Below, piece by piece: positions 1 to 10,131 of a stretch of DNA of 64,000 bases. Numbering within the stretch: position 1 is the first letter of the stretch; each line of letters starts with the position of its first letter. The notes beneath the pieces were generated by a model. The model worked only from the letters and a program-made list of their open reading frames with translations. It ran no database searches and had not been told where the DNA came from. A program made the position numbers and the translations under genes. Source of the stretch: DYRB01 sp963802205 (GTDB lineage: Bacteria; Pseudomonadota; Gammaproteobacteria; Chromatiales; Chromatiaceae); contig CAWDHW010000004.1 in assembly GCA_963802205.1 (NCBI GenBank), positions 1-64,000 on the forward strand, given 5' to 3'.

Positions 1-1
1 T

Positions 2-178
2 ATTTCATTGGGGAAAAACATGGAGGGACGATTCGCGGGAATGATCACCTCGCTAAGCACGGTGGCGCTACGTGAGCGACCAAAATCACTCAGAGATCGT
101 TTGGACAATTTCTATTTCTGGCAGCGTCATCGGATGCACAAAGCAATTGGCAAAGCGAGGGCGATTATTCGTGGCTGA
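2..178 (+). CDS. C-terminal fragment of an upstream gene (partial, probable glycan enzyme)
   Basis: An open frame enters from the left edge and runs to a TGA at 176-178, giving about 58 residues rich in Arg/Lys with an aromatic stretch (NFYFWQRHR) near the end. It overlaps by 8 nt the GTG (171) that best fits the start of the next glycosyltransferase, the kind of coupling seen later in this locus. No catalytic motif is visible in the part present. A polysaccharide-synthesis role is inferred only from position. Confidence 0.35.
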   Translation: MSLGKNMEGRFAGMITSLSTVALRERPKSLRDRLDNFYFWQRHRMHKAIGKARAIIRG

Positions 179-1244
179 GCCAGTCGTGCGGACAATTGCC
201 TTGCTTCTGCCGAGTTTAAAATTTGGTGGTGCGGAGCGAGTGGCGCTTAATCTTGCAAAGGCCCTCAAGGAAGCCGGGGCTCAGGTAGATTTTCTATTGA
301 TGAGCAAGGAAGGTGAATTTCTGTCCGAGGCGGAATCAAATTTCAATGTTGTTGATTTGAAGTGCAACAAGACCTATAAGCTCCCGGGCAAATTGCTTGC
401 TTATTTTATCAGGCGACGACCAAATGTGCTGTTGTCAAGTTTTTGGAAACTCAACCTCTGTTCCTGTCTTGCCAGAATACTGTTTCCCACGGTGCGGGCC
501 TGCTCTTATGGGAACATTCGCCGCCCGAGCAAAAGCAAAGAATAGTCCCAAGTGGCTTTATGCGGTGACCGCAAGTGTTATTTATCAATTCTCGAACAAG
601 GTCGTCGCGGTTTCTACTGGCGTATACAAGGACATCGACAAATGGACGATTGGCTTGCGGCGCAAGCTATTGGTTATATTCAACCCCATCACACCACCTG
701 ATCCGCAACTCGCTTGCACAGAATAGGGCGGCCCAGCCAAAACAGATTATCTGGGTTGGCCGTCTCGTCGACCCCAAGAATCCTGGTTTGCTGCTTGAAG
801 CATTCGCATTGGTTCAGGGGGCATGCAATACAAACCTGATGTTTGTGGGCGATGGTTCTTTGAGGTCTGTGCTTGAGCAAAGGAGCAAGGAGTTGGGCCT
901 GGACGAGCGTGTTAAGTTCTTGGGGTTTCAGGCTAACCCATATGAGTCGATGGCAGTGTCCGATTTGCTCGTCCTATCGTCAGATCGGGAGGGGCTGGGG
1001 AATGTGATTATTGAAGCCATGTATTGTGGCTTGCGGGTAGTCAGCACTGATTGCGGGGAAGGTGTGCACGACATACTTGTTAATAACCGTTACGGGACAA
1101 TAGTGCCAATAAAGAATAAATATGCGCTGGCACGGGCTATAGATCGAATTGAAGACACCGCATTCGGCAGAAAGCCAGGTTGTGGGTGCACAGCGATTTT
1201 TGCCTCAAGTGATCGTTCAGCAATTCATGTCTGCCATGCAGTGA
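171..1244 (+). pseudogene. GT4 family glycosyltransferase, frameshifted
   Basis: This encodes a GT-B fold retaining glycosyltransferase that would transfer a sugar from a nucleotide donor during surface glycan assembly at the cytoplasmic membrane. The N-terminal motif (LLPSLKFGGAERVALNLA), the linker KQIIWVGRLVDPKN, the donor-site EGLGNVIIEAM motif and the C-terminal helix (VIVQQFMSAMQ) are all present, but in three different frames. Frame breaks are needed near 498-501, near 536 (a missing A), near 690-715 and near 1160. The likely start is the GTG at 171, overlapping the previous frame, and the end is the TGA at 1242-1244. Lower GC than the rest of the window points to acquisition. It is either a decayed gene or affected by consensus errors; the family call is secure, the exact lesions less so. 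Confidence 0.75.
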
Positions 1245-1256
1245 TGGCAGACTGAA

Positions 1257-2411
1257 GTGGCAGACTCCATGGAATTCGGTTCACCGACCGAGAGTGATGC
1301 TGCTGACAAACCAATTAAACGCATCGCCTTTCGGGTGGGCGGACACTTTTGTGTAAGCTTAATCATGATGCGCTCAAGGATATCTATGGCGATAGCTTTG
1401 TGCTGTTTGAACTGCCGAAGAGCGGACTGCAAGGGTTAAAGTCCGTCCTCAATACTTTCAGGGGCCACATTGATGGGTTGAGCAATCCCACCATCGATAA
1501 AGTCCTGCAAACAATTCAGTCAGAGCATGTGGGCAAGGTATTTGTCGATGGCTCCAATCTTGGTGCGCTTTGTCAAAGCCGCGAAACAGAGGTTTCCCAA
1601 CGTTGAGATCAGTACCTTCTTCCATAATGTGGAGGCGAGGTTTTTCATGGGTTCACTCAAGCAAACCAAGTCGCTTCGAGCGCTGGCAGTTCTGATAGTG
1701 AACTACCTCGCGGAGCGAAAAGCTGTCCGCTACAGCGACAAGATCATCTGTTTGAGCGAGCGGGATAGTCGCTTGCTCGGAAAGCTTTACGGGCGTGCGG
1801 CAACCCATGTTTCACCGATGGCGCTCCAGGACAGACGTCCGACTGATCTGGATGTGTCAGCACGCGAGAATCGTGAAATGTTTGCCCTGTTCGTGGGTGG
1901 CGTGTTCTATGCCAACCGTGCAGGAATAGGTTGGTTCGTCAAACATGTAGTGCCGCACATAAGCATCAAGGTCTGCATTGTTGGCAGGGGATTTGAGGAC
2001 TTCAAAAGTGAGTTGGAGCGCGAGGGCAAAGTCAACGTCGTTGGTTCGGTCGACAGCCTCGCGAAGTGGTATCGGGATTCGCACTTCGTGATCGCACCGA
2101 TGTTCGATGGTTCAGGGATGAAGACCAAGGTTGCTGAAGCGCTGATGTACGGCAAGAAAGTCATCGGTACACCTGAAGCATTCTCTGGCTACGAGGGTGT
2201 TGCCGAACGTGCGGGGTGGATTTGCGCGACTGCTGAAGACTTCGTTGCAGCGATTGGGCAGGCGAAAGAAAGGATCGTGCATTCGTTTGACCCGGAGATG
2301 CGCGCACTGTACGTGGAGAAGTATTCCTACCCAGCGGCTCGGTCGCGCCTGGCTGAGAATCCTGGGTTCGGAAAACTAGGTTTGTCTAATAAGGTGTCTG
2401 TTCTGTGTTGA
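1257..2411 (+). pseudogene. Glycosyltransferase family protein, frameshifted
   Basis: The C-terminal two thirds (from about 1570) reads as one frame with the features of a GT4-like glycosyltransferase: STFFHNVEARFF, a SDKIICLSERDS helix, LFVGGVFYANR at the start of the donor domain, and a late FDGSGMKTKVAEALMYG donor-binding motif. The first part (FVLFELPKSG to VFVDGSNLGAL) lies in another frame. One extra T in the TTT near 1571 would account for the switch. A second break near 1350 separates a short N-terminal frame. The start at GTG 1257 is tentative. The stop (2409-2411) overlaps a TTG at 2408 that fits the start of the next gene, so the locus is tightly coupled. Confidence 0.7.
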
Positions 2412-3210
2412 AAAATTTGAAAACTCTTTTCAGGGATCTGTTACCCTTGCAAGGTATCAGGTTCCAATGAAATATTGGTATGGCCGGGTTCGGAGCTCGC
2501 TCGAAGCGGAGATGAAGTTTCTCGAGTTGATCGTTCAAAACAATGACCGAGTAATCGATATCGGCGGCAATCGCGGAATCTACGCCTACCGGCTTTGGAG
2601 GCGGGGAGCCAAGGTAGAAGTATTCGAACCTAATCCAACGTGCTACCGGGTTCTAAAAGCATGGGCGACCGGCAAACGAAAATGTGAATGTTTATTCAGT
2701 GGCTCTCTCCAGTCACGCGGGGTCCGCAAACCTGCACATCCCGATCGACGGAGCAGGTGTCGAGCATGATGCCTCGGCTTCGATCGAGCACTCCGGGTTC
2801 GCGCAGGCCCGTGACCAGTTGGTGCCCCTGCAAACTCTCGATAGTTATCAGTTCGAAGGGGTGAGCCTGATCAAGATCGATGTTGAGGGACATGAGTACA
2901 GCGTTATAGAGGGTGCGGCGACGACCATTGTTTCGTCGAGACCTGCATTGCTCATTGAAATCGAACAACGCCACATCGACAGACCAATCGCGGAAGTTTT
3001 CAAAAGATTCTTGGATTCTGCTACCAAGGGTTTTTCATGGGCATGCAGGGGCTGACGCCCTTGGCAAACTTCGATGTTGCTCGTCATCAGTCCATGGACA
3101 ACTTCGGCACAGGGAACGACCCGTACATCAACAACTTTCTCTTTCTCCATAGTGCCAGGCTAAATGCTGGTGAGTACAGCACACTGGTCAATGACCAGTT
3201 ATTGAAATGA
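2408..3210 (+). pseudogene. FkbM-family methyltransferase, frameshifted
   Basis: An SAM-dependent methyltransferase of the FkbM type, which usually O-methylates sugars in glycan clusters. The SAM motif VIDIGGNRGIYAY with acidic FEPNP and the FkbM signature LIKIDVEGHEYSVIEGA are visible. Three breaks are needed: near 2466 between a plausible N-terminus (from TTG 2408) and MKYWYGRVR; near 2675, where AAAA for AAA moves the frame; and near 3031, where a run of five T instead of six would restore the C-terminus FMGMQGL through DNFGTGNDPY. Read that way, the gene ends at TGA 3208-3210, overlapping the next ATG at 3207 by 4 nt, which strongly supports the reconstruction. Confidence 0.75.
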
Positions 3211-4302
3211 AGATAAGCGTCATCACACCACTTTACGCGATTGCCGGTGTTCCCTTGGCACAACTCAGATTCGCACGTGTATTGGCTGGCAAAGGGCACG
3301 ATGTGGATCTTGTGATTGGCTGTATCGATCCACAATACAAGTTCCCCGATATGGACGGCGTTAACGTGCGTGTACTAAATCAGCTGCACGTTAGAGGGAT
3401 GCTGTTTTCATTATGGAAATATTTAAGGACGGCAAAACCTGATGTAGTGTTCTCGGCTGAAGACCACTTGAACTCGGTTGTGCTGCTTGCCGCGATCGGT
3501 TCCGGGCTCTAAGGCGAAGATCAGTTGCTCTTCGCGGGTGACACCATACGATACTTACTCGAGTGTAACGTTTACGAAACGATGGGTTTTGAAGCAACTG
3601 ATGCGTGCTGTGATGTGGCGGGCAGATGCCTTGACCTGCGTATCGAAAGACATGGTCGAGCAATACCGGCAGGTATTTGATTCGCCGCCGCATGTGAATG
3701 TCTACAACATCGTGGACGATAACAATTCTCGTCGGCGAATGAAGGAGCCCGTGGAACATGAGTGGCTCCTTTGTAAGGATTATCCAGTAGTGGTTGCGGC
3801 AGGCCGCTTGGCACCGTGGAAGGGCTTTGCCGATTTGATCCGCGCAATGAGAGAGCTATCCCAGAAAAGACGCGCCCGTTTGGTGATACTGGGGGACGGC
3901 CCCCTGCGAGCGGAACTCGAGGCATTGATCGTCGAGCTCGGCTTGACAGATGTGATCAGCCTTCAGGGCTACGTCGAGAACCCCTTGAAGTTTTTCTCCC
4001 GAGCTGACGTTTTCGTTCTGTCTTCGCATGTGGAGGGCCTCCCGAATGTACTGGTCGAAGCAATGATGTGCGGATGCACGCCCGTCTCCACGGATTGCCC
4101 AACCGGTCCCCGCGAAGTCTTGCAGGATGGGAAATACGGCTACCTCGTCCCGATGCGAGATCCGGTGGCATTGGCATCAGCAATTGAACAGGCACTGGAT
4201 AATCCGATACCAAAAAGTCTTCTTGATGAGGCCATCCGCCCTTTCGAAGAGAGCGCTGTGATCGAAAGGCATTTCGAGGTTTTGGGGCTTATCGCGCGAT
4301 GA
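3207..4302 (+). pseudogene. GT4 family glycosyltransferase, one frameshift
   Basis: A GT-B glycosyltransferase with N-terminal MKISVITPLYAIAGVPLAQL in one frame to 3508, then the rest in another frame with VVVAAGRLAPWKGFADLI, VILGDGPLRAELEAL and the donor motif EGLPNVLVEAMMCG. One extra C near 3508 (GGGCTCTAAG where GGGTCTAAG fits) explains the single break. The start overlaps the end of the methyltransferase by 4 nt. The C-terminal half is intact. Its acceptor and sugar are not predictable from sequence. About 365 residues when repaired, normal for the family. Confidence 0.78.
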
Positions 4303-4323
4303 AGAGTTGCAGAAGGTGATGCG

Positions 4324-5440
4324 TTGAAAGTTGGCCTGAATGCGACTTGCTTCAACGATAGGCCGTCTGGTGCAAAGCAGAGGTTTGTCGGGATATACAG
4401 TGAGTTGGTCAAGCGTCTTCCTGATTCCGAGTTTGTCGTCTACGAGCGAGCGGACAGAACTGTCGGTAACTGGTTCGACGGCGCACCCAATGTTTCAAGC
4501 AGGCGTACGTCAGTTCCGAGCGAGGGTCGTGCGCGAAAGTTCATCGGTGGACTTCGATATTGGGGCTCGGCCCTTCCAAATGAAGGCTTCGATATTTTCG
4601 AGCAGTTCAACCTGCCGCTCGTTAAATCCCCTACCGGCCGAACTCTGCTGACGATCCATGACATAAGAGGATTACATCCGGAGTCCGGCCGCTTGGAGCG
4701 TGCGGTTTACAGGTCGGTTGTTGGGCGATCGCTCAGAACGGCAAACTATGTAGTCACCGTGTCTGAGGCCATGAAGCAAGAGATCCTCGGCTTCTTTCCG
4801 GGGATTCCAATTTCCGTAATCTATAACGGTTTGGTTGCTCGCGCGTTTAATTTTGTTTCAGAGCCTGAGCTGTTGGCGTTTCGCCAGAAGTTCGCGTTGC
4901 CCGAGGAATTTATTCTATCTGTAGGGCATATGGAAAGAAGAAAGAACTACCTGCGACTGGTCGATGCGTTTGAACGGCTTCGCAACCGAGGACGCCCCTG
5001 TTACCTCGTGATCATCGGTAATGACAGCGGTGAGAGAAAATCGATCGAAGAGAGAATCGAGTCTGCGAATCTCTCAGGCCACGTAAAGATACTGAGCGGC
5101 CTTAGCGACCTGGAAGTTCGTTGTGCATACAAGCTCAGCAGTCTGTTTGTTTTCCCCTCCGTCTACGAAGGGTTCGGGATACCGATTCTTGAAGCCATGG
5201 CTGCCAGCCGTCCAATGGTCTTGAGCGATATACCTGTCTTTCGCGAGATCACGCAGGGTAGCGGTGTTTACTTTGATCCCCACGAGGATGTTGAATCGAT
5301 GGCATATGCGATCGAACATTCTCTTACTTCGAGCAGCGAACGTGAACGCTTGATGGAGTACGGCAACGCGCGGGTTCAGGCATTCAGCTTCCATAAGCTT
5401 GGCTGCTCAATTGGAAGGCTTGTATAGGTCGCTCCTGTAG
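4324..5440 (+). CDS. GT4 family glycosyltransferase (C-terminal frame slip)
   Basis: A nearly complete glycosyltransferase starting at TTG 4324. It shows VSEAMKQEI at the end of the acceptor domain, ILSVGHMERRKNYLRLVDAF opening the donor domain, and FPSVYEGFGIPILEAMA with the paired acidic/donor-binding residues. It resembles the mannosyltransferase-type enzymes of O-antigen clusters. The uninterrupted frame ends at 5427 with GCSIGRLV. Removing one G near 5400 would instead give KLAAQLEGLYRSLL ending at 5440, a more usual amphipathic terminus, so a late single-base insertion is likely. Because only the last ~10 residues are affected, this is the glycosyltransferase of the low-GC block most likely to be functional. 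Confidence 0.75.
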
Positions 5441-5663
5441 CATATTTTATCAGTCGCTCTAAATATCAACTCTGACAAGCATCTTGGCTGGCACTGATGC
5501 ATGCAAATTATTGCCATGGAGTACTACGCCCGCTTAGTCTGCGGCAGCGGAATTGAACAAATACTCAAATACTAATGAAACTTGGAGTGCTGCGCCGCCA
5601 CGATTAATAATGGCTAGCTAATGGTTATCCTTTTCACAAGCTCCGTTGCAGAATTAAAATCTT

Positions 5664-6412
5664 ATGTTGAATATTAGAACATTGATTGATTTAGTGAGAT
5701 ACCGAACCAATCGCCGGCTCAATATTGACGTGGTCCGGGCGTCTGGCCAACACACACTCACCACACATGTTCCCAAAGTAATCAAGGATTATGCTGTCGA
5801 TGCGATTCTTGATGTAGGCGCCAATGAAGGACATTTTGGGTTTCTAATGAGAAGCTTCGGATTCAAGGGGGAAATTTATTCATTCGAACCAGTTTTTTGA
5901 ACCGTTTGAAAAGCTGTCAGCACAGGCTGCCAAGTACCTAAGTGGCATGTGTATAACTTCGCACTGGGATCAAAAGCAGGCGAATCTTTAATTAACGTAT
6001 CGAAATTTTCTCAGTTCTCTTCGCTTCTAAGCGCCAATGAGTATGGAAATAGCTGGGAAAACATGAAAGTTGGGCATCAGCAAAAGATAAATATTACAAC
6101 CTTGGATGAGTGTTTTAGGGAAGGTTTGATTCCTGGTCAAAGACGGTTTCTGCTGAAGATGGACACCCAGGGATATGACTTGGAAGTTTTCAAAGGAGCC
6201 AGCAAGACATTGGGAAATGTATGTTGCATGTTGTCTGAACTCTCCCTAATTCCTATCTATCATGGGATGCCGCATTATTTGGATTCATTGTTGGAATATG
6301 AATAATGGGGTTTTTCTGTTAGTGGGTTTTACCCAATCACACGAAATCAAAATCTTGCCCTTAACGAGGTGGATTGCATGCTTGTAAATGTCAAATCACT
6401 TCAGGGGCTGTA
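5664..6412 (+). pseudogene. FkbM-family methyltransferase, multiply interrupted
   Basis: A second FkbM-type SAM methyltransferase: ILDVGANEGHFGFLMRSFG with IYSFEPV forms the SAM pocket, and FLLKMDTQGYDLEVFKGA is the family signature. Three lesions are visible. Six T at about 5892-5897 instead of five puts a TGA after EPVF. A base is missing near 5940, restoring the frame at VYNFALGSKAG. A TAA at 6303-6305 interrupts an otherwise continuous frame that goes on as WGFSVSGFYPITRN to the TAA at 6410-6412. The gene is AT-rich. It sits after a 220-bp gap that holds no other recognisable gene, and it ends one base before the following asnB-like start. Confidence 0.72.
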
Positions 6413-7067
6413 ATGTGCGGTTTTGCTGGATTCTTTACAAACGAACCTAGGCTGATCGGCGGTCTTGAAAGCATCGTCACCACCATGGCGCTTGCCTTTC
6501 AGCATCGCGGCCGAACGTAACTCCGGTTCTTACACGGGCCGACGCAGGAGTTGGCATTGCACTTGGCCATCGTAGGCTGTCAATTCTTGATCTCTCACTG
6601 CTGGACACCAGCCAATGGAATACGCATGCGGGCGCTATGTGATTGCGTACAACGGGGAGATTTATAACCACCTAGGACTTCGTAAATTGCTTCGCTCCGC
6701 TCGTGAAGACGGCGAATGGCGCGGGCATTCGGATACTGAGACCTTGCTGGCGTGTTTTCAGGCATGGGGGATTGATAAGACACTGGCGAGAGTGGTGGGG
6801 ATGTTCGCGATTGCATTGTGGGATCGCGAAACGCGCACGCTGACACTGGCGCGTGACCGCATGGGGGAGAAGCCGCTTTATTACGGCTGGCAGGGCGACA
6901 CATTCCTGTTTGGCTCCGAGTTGAAGGCATTTAAGGCACAGCCGGCTTTTCAGGCCGACATTGACCGGGGGGCGCTGGTGTTGTTGTTGCGCCATAACTA
7001 CGTGCCAGCGCCGTATTCGATTTATGAGGGGATATTCAAACTGCCAGCGGGGACGTATGTGCAGGTG
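6413..7067 (+). pseudogene. Asparagine synthase-like amidotransferase, truncated and frameshifted
   Basis: Begins ATG-TGC (6413), placing the class II glutaminase Cys at position 2 (MCGFAGFF). It continues with ALGHRRLSILDLS, YNGEIYNHLGLRK, RGHSDTETLLACF and ARDRMGEKPLYYGW, all typical of AsnB-like enzymes that amidate glycan sugars. At least three frame breaks lie between 6515 and 6610 (for example one missing C in TCACTGCTGGAC near 6598). The coding match stops at about 7067 after KLPAGTYVQV, where IS3-family sequence begins. The whole ATP-pyrophosphatase synthase domain is missing, so the product cannot make an amide. An intact-length relative lies just downstream. Confidence 0.8.
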
Positions 7068-7253
7068 ACGACCTGGAACTCGCTGGTGAGCTGGCGGTGG
7101 TTTCAATCCCGGATCGCCTCCAGGGCCACCCGGGCCTTGAAGTCGGGGCTGCGGCGTTTGCGTGGTCTGGGCATGGTCGAAGGCTCCTGTCGGCTGACAT
7201 TGTGCCCTCAACCTCTTAACTTAGCCACCTGTCCAGGATTCGGGGTCCACTTC
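7065..7253 (-). mobile_element. IS3-family insertion sequence fragment (left end and start of orfA)
   Basis: On the minus strand the sequence starts with an IS-like end (TGAAGTGGACCCCGAATCC at 7253 downward). After a short leader comes an ATG at 7174 coding MPRPRKRRSPDFKARVALEA, the classic basic N-terminus of IS3/IS150-group OrfA transposase (HTH). The frame meets a stop after IRD, then resumes a recognisable HRQLTSEFQV. Only about 190 bp remain, with no OrfB (DDE) domain, so it cannot transpose. It abuts the broken asnB-like gene directly and probably caused or followed its truncation. Confidence 0.65.
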
Positions 7254-7414
7254 AGTTCGCGCTTGTGTATGGAGCGATCGCGCTGCTTCACGGCCTGGTG
7301 CTCTATCTCTGGACGGATCTCGGGCAGCTCGACTTCCGTCTCGGATTCGGGCTTGCGCTTGTTCTGCAGGTGGCGTTGAGCTACTGGGGAAATAGGAGGC
7401 TCGTGTTTAGGTAA
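7253..7414 (+). pseudogene. C-terminal fragment resembling GtrA-family membrane protein
   Basis: Directly beside the IS end, an open frame with no start codon runs to the TAA at 7412-7414. It has two hydrophobic segments separated by a short polar loop and ends in SYWGNRRLVFR, the NRR-FVFR type ending common in GtrA-like proteins (four-helix membrane proteins thought to move lipid-linked sugars). About 53 residues remain of the usual 115-140, so the N-terminal half was lost at the IS junction. The match is by pattern only. Confidence 0.4.
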
Positions 7415-8103
7415 CTGGAAGTCCCTGCTCTTCTTCAAGTAGGGCAAAGCCGCATTACCGATGCGATTAAGAATTTCGGGTTGGAGTTGGCGTGTTCTGT
7501 GGATTCCTCGATTTCGATGAGAGTTTACGCACTGTGGCTGGCTCGGTGACAATGGGCGTGTACCGTTCGCATTCGGCACCGCTGCCGTCGCTGCTCAGAG
7601 GTCCGATGTTCGTTCTAACTCGTAAGCACGCCCCAGGCTCAGCGCCGTCGATGACCGCAAAGCGCGTTGAGACGCCACTCGACGGACTGAGTTTGAGCGG
7701 CTGCTCCTGGGGACGGAGCTGCCGCTGGGCGCGTCAGGTCGAGTGTCGCTTTCTTGGTCGGCAGGAGGCACATGGCACGTCTGATTTCGCACCGTCCGCT
7801 CTGTTTGGTGTACGGTGCCCCAATGTGACGAAGACAACAATGGGTGCCCAGGTGGGTGAATGGTATAGATTCGTGACGAAATATTGTTGGACACACCAGG
7901 CCCGTTCTAAGCCCTGCGGGAGCGGCACCCGAGCAGGATATTGTTCCTGCAATCCCTGCACTCCCACCGTCCCTGGCGGTCGCGCCGCGAGTGGGCGTTG
8001 TCCAGAGACCGTTCTGGAAGGAGCTGCGTCGGGCCGAGGCGGCCCTCCCACAGTCGGGCCCGGGGCCATGCCTTGTCGCGCTGAGGCAATGCCTCGCTAG
8101 CCG
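7415..8103. other. Gene-free stretch between the two asnB-like genes
   Basis: About 690 bp with no frame that resembles a protein; the open frames here have atypical composition. The only recognisable content is one copy of a dispersed repeat at 7815-7897, which recurs near 37.2 kb. The stretch lies between the IS-truncated low-GC block and the GC-rich second asnB-like gene and probably marks a recombination boundary. Confidence 0.5.
7815..7897 (+). repeat. Dispersed repeat A, copy 1
   Basis: An ~80-bp segment containing CAATGTGACGAAG, then CAGGTGGGTGAATG, then ATTCGTGACGAAATATTGTT. The same ordered blocks with a few substitutions occur at 37233-37317 (for example GAGGTGGGTGAATG and ATTCGTGACGAAAAATTGTT). 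Both copies are intergenic and on the same strand. The origin is unknown; a MITE or IS remnant is possible. Confidence 0.6.
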
Positions 8104-10130
8104 ATGTGTGGCATAGCAGGTTTCTTGGGCAGTCCCCGTGGGCGTCCGTTAGAAAAGGCCGTCGCGTGCATGGCCGACCGGCTGGCGCACCGGGGGCCGA
8201 ACGATGCGGGCCATTGGGTCGATCCGCAGGCGAGGATCGCGCTCGGTCACCGGCGGCTGTCGATTCTCGACTTGTCTCCTGCGGGGCATCAGCCCATGGT
8301 GTCTCCCGGCGGCCGGTTCGTGCTGGTCTTCAACGGGGAGATCTATAACCACCTGGCGTTGCGGCGGGAGTTGGAGGGTGCTCCCTCGGCGCAATCTCTC
8401 TCCCCGGGGGGAGATGGGTTTCCTTCCGGGGGGGGAAGGGGCGACGATCTGGCGGGGGCATTCGGATACGGAGACGCTGCTCGCGGCCTTCGAGCAGTGG
8501 GGGGTGGAGGAGACGCTGCGGCGGACTGTGGGGATGTTCGCGCTTGGCGTATGGGACCGGGCGGAGCGGCGACTGCATCTGGCGCGGGATCGCTTGGGGG
8601 AGAAGCCGCTCTACTACGGTTGGTGCCGAGGGGCTTTCCTGCTTCGCCTCGGAGCTCAAAGCCCTGAGGGCCTACCCTGGCTTCGACAACCCGGTCGACC
8701 GGGATGCGCTGGCGGCCTATCTGCGTTTCGTCTACGTACCCGAGCCCTGGTCCATCTACCAAGACATCTACAAGCTGGAGCCGGGGTGTCTGTTGACGGT
8801 CACGCAGCCGGGTGCTCGGAGCGCGCCTGCAACTGTCCCGCAGGCGCCGATGGATGGCCCCGGGCTCCGCCTGTGGCGCTGGTGGTCGCTGCATGAGGTC
8901 GCGGAGCGGGGCCAGGCAGACCCCATGCGGGACGAGCCGGAGGCGCTTGCCGTCCTCGAAGGGCGGCTGAGGGAGGCGATCCGGCTTCAGTCCATCGCGG
9001 ACGTGCCGCTGGGGGTATTCTTGTCTGGTGGCGTGGATTCATCCACCATTGTCGCCCTCATGCAGGCGGAGGCCATGTCGCCGGTGCGGACCTTTACCAT
9101 CGGCTTCGAGGACGCCGCCCATGACGAGGCTGTCCATGCCCGCGCCGTGGCGCGCCATCTGGGTACGGACCACACGGAGCTCTATGTGACGGCGCGGGAT
9201 GGGCTGGACCTGATTCCACGGATGCCGCGCATCTACGACGAGCCCTTCGCCGACTCCTCCCAGATTCCGACCCTTCTGGTGTGCCAGCAGGCGAGGCAGT
9301 ACGTGACGGTGGCCCTGTCCGGGGATGGGGGGGACGAGCTGTTCGACGGTTACAATCGCTACTTCTGGGCGAGACGGATCTGGGCCAAGCTGGCCTGGTT
9401 GCCGCCGGGATTGCGCGAGGCCCTGGCGCGGTGGATCCTGTCTCGCCCGACCGAGCAGTGGGACGTCCTTGCCCCGCGCCTGGGCTTGCGGGTCAGCCTG
9501 GCGGGGGACCAGGCCCACAAGCTGGCGGAAGGGCTCGCCGGCGTGCGCGGCCTGGACGATCTCTATTGGAGTCTGGTCTTGGAGTGGAAACGGCCGGAGG
9601 CGGTGGCGCTGGGGGCGCACGAGGCCCCGACGCTCCTCTCCCGCCGGGGCGACTGGCCTGCGCTACGGGAGGCCGAACACCGCATGATGTACCTTGACGC
9701 CATGACCTATCTCCCGGGTGACATCCTGTGCAAGGTGGATCGCGCGGCGATGGCGGTTTCCCTGGAGACGCGAGTGCCCTTTCTGGACCATCGGGTGGTG
9801 GAGTTGGCCTGGCAAATGCCCCTTGACATGAAGATCCGCTATGGCTCCGGCAAATGGCCGCTGCGGCAGATTCTGGAAAAGTACGTGCCGCGGGGGCTGG
9901 TCGAGCGGCCCAAGCAAGGCTTTGCCATCCCGCTGGCGGTGTGGCTACGCGGTCCGCTGCGGGACTGGGCCGAGGCGCTCTTGGACGAGGGGCGTCTGGC
10001 GGGGGAGGGCCACTTCGACCCCGCGCCCATCCGCCGGCGTTGGCAGGAGCACCTGGAGGGCCGACGCAATTGGCAGCAGGCGCTGTGGGCGGTGCTGATG
10101 TTTCAGAGCTGGCTGGAGGCGCAGCCCTGA
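8104..10130 (+). pseudogene. Asparagine synthase (glutamine-hydrolysing)-like amidotransferase with two frame breaks
   Basis: A class II glutamine amidotransferase/AsnB-type enzyme for an exopolysaccharide locus. MCGIAGFL gives the catalytic Cys2, followed by GHRRLSILDLSPAGHQPM, FNGEIYNHLALRRELE, RGHSDTETLLAAFEQWG and a full synthase domain with PP-loop FLSGGVDSSTIVALM and SGDGGDELFDGYNRYF. Repaired length is about 675 residues. The frame changes near 8420-8445, inside a palindromic G-rich insertion, and again near 8640, where one C too many (CTGCTTCGCC for CTGTTCGCC) occurs. From 8643 to the stop the frame is intact. If the breaks are real, no full enzyme is made. The stop is followed by the next ATG within a few bases. 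Confidence 0.8.
8395..8440. repeat. Palindromic G/C insertion inside the asnB-like gene
   Basis: Two adjacent hairpin-forming palindromes, TCTCTCCCCGGGGGGAGA (8397-8414) and CCTTCC...GGAAGG (8422-8439), lie between the conserved RRELE and RGHSDTE blocks. The first asnB-like copy has only about a dozen residues at that point. The insertion adds roughly 20 low-complexity residues (PSAQSLSPGGDGFPSGG) and coincides with a frame break. Confidence 0.5.
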
Positions 10131-10131
10131 G

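Noticed and set aside
7492..8100. A 202-codon open frame in the gap before the second asnB-like gene
   Set aside because: Cys/Arg/Gly-rich, no motif, and it includes dispersed repeat A; treated as non-coding.
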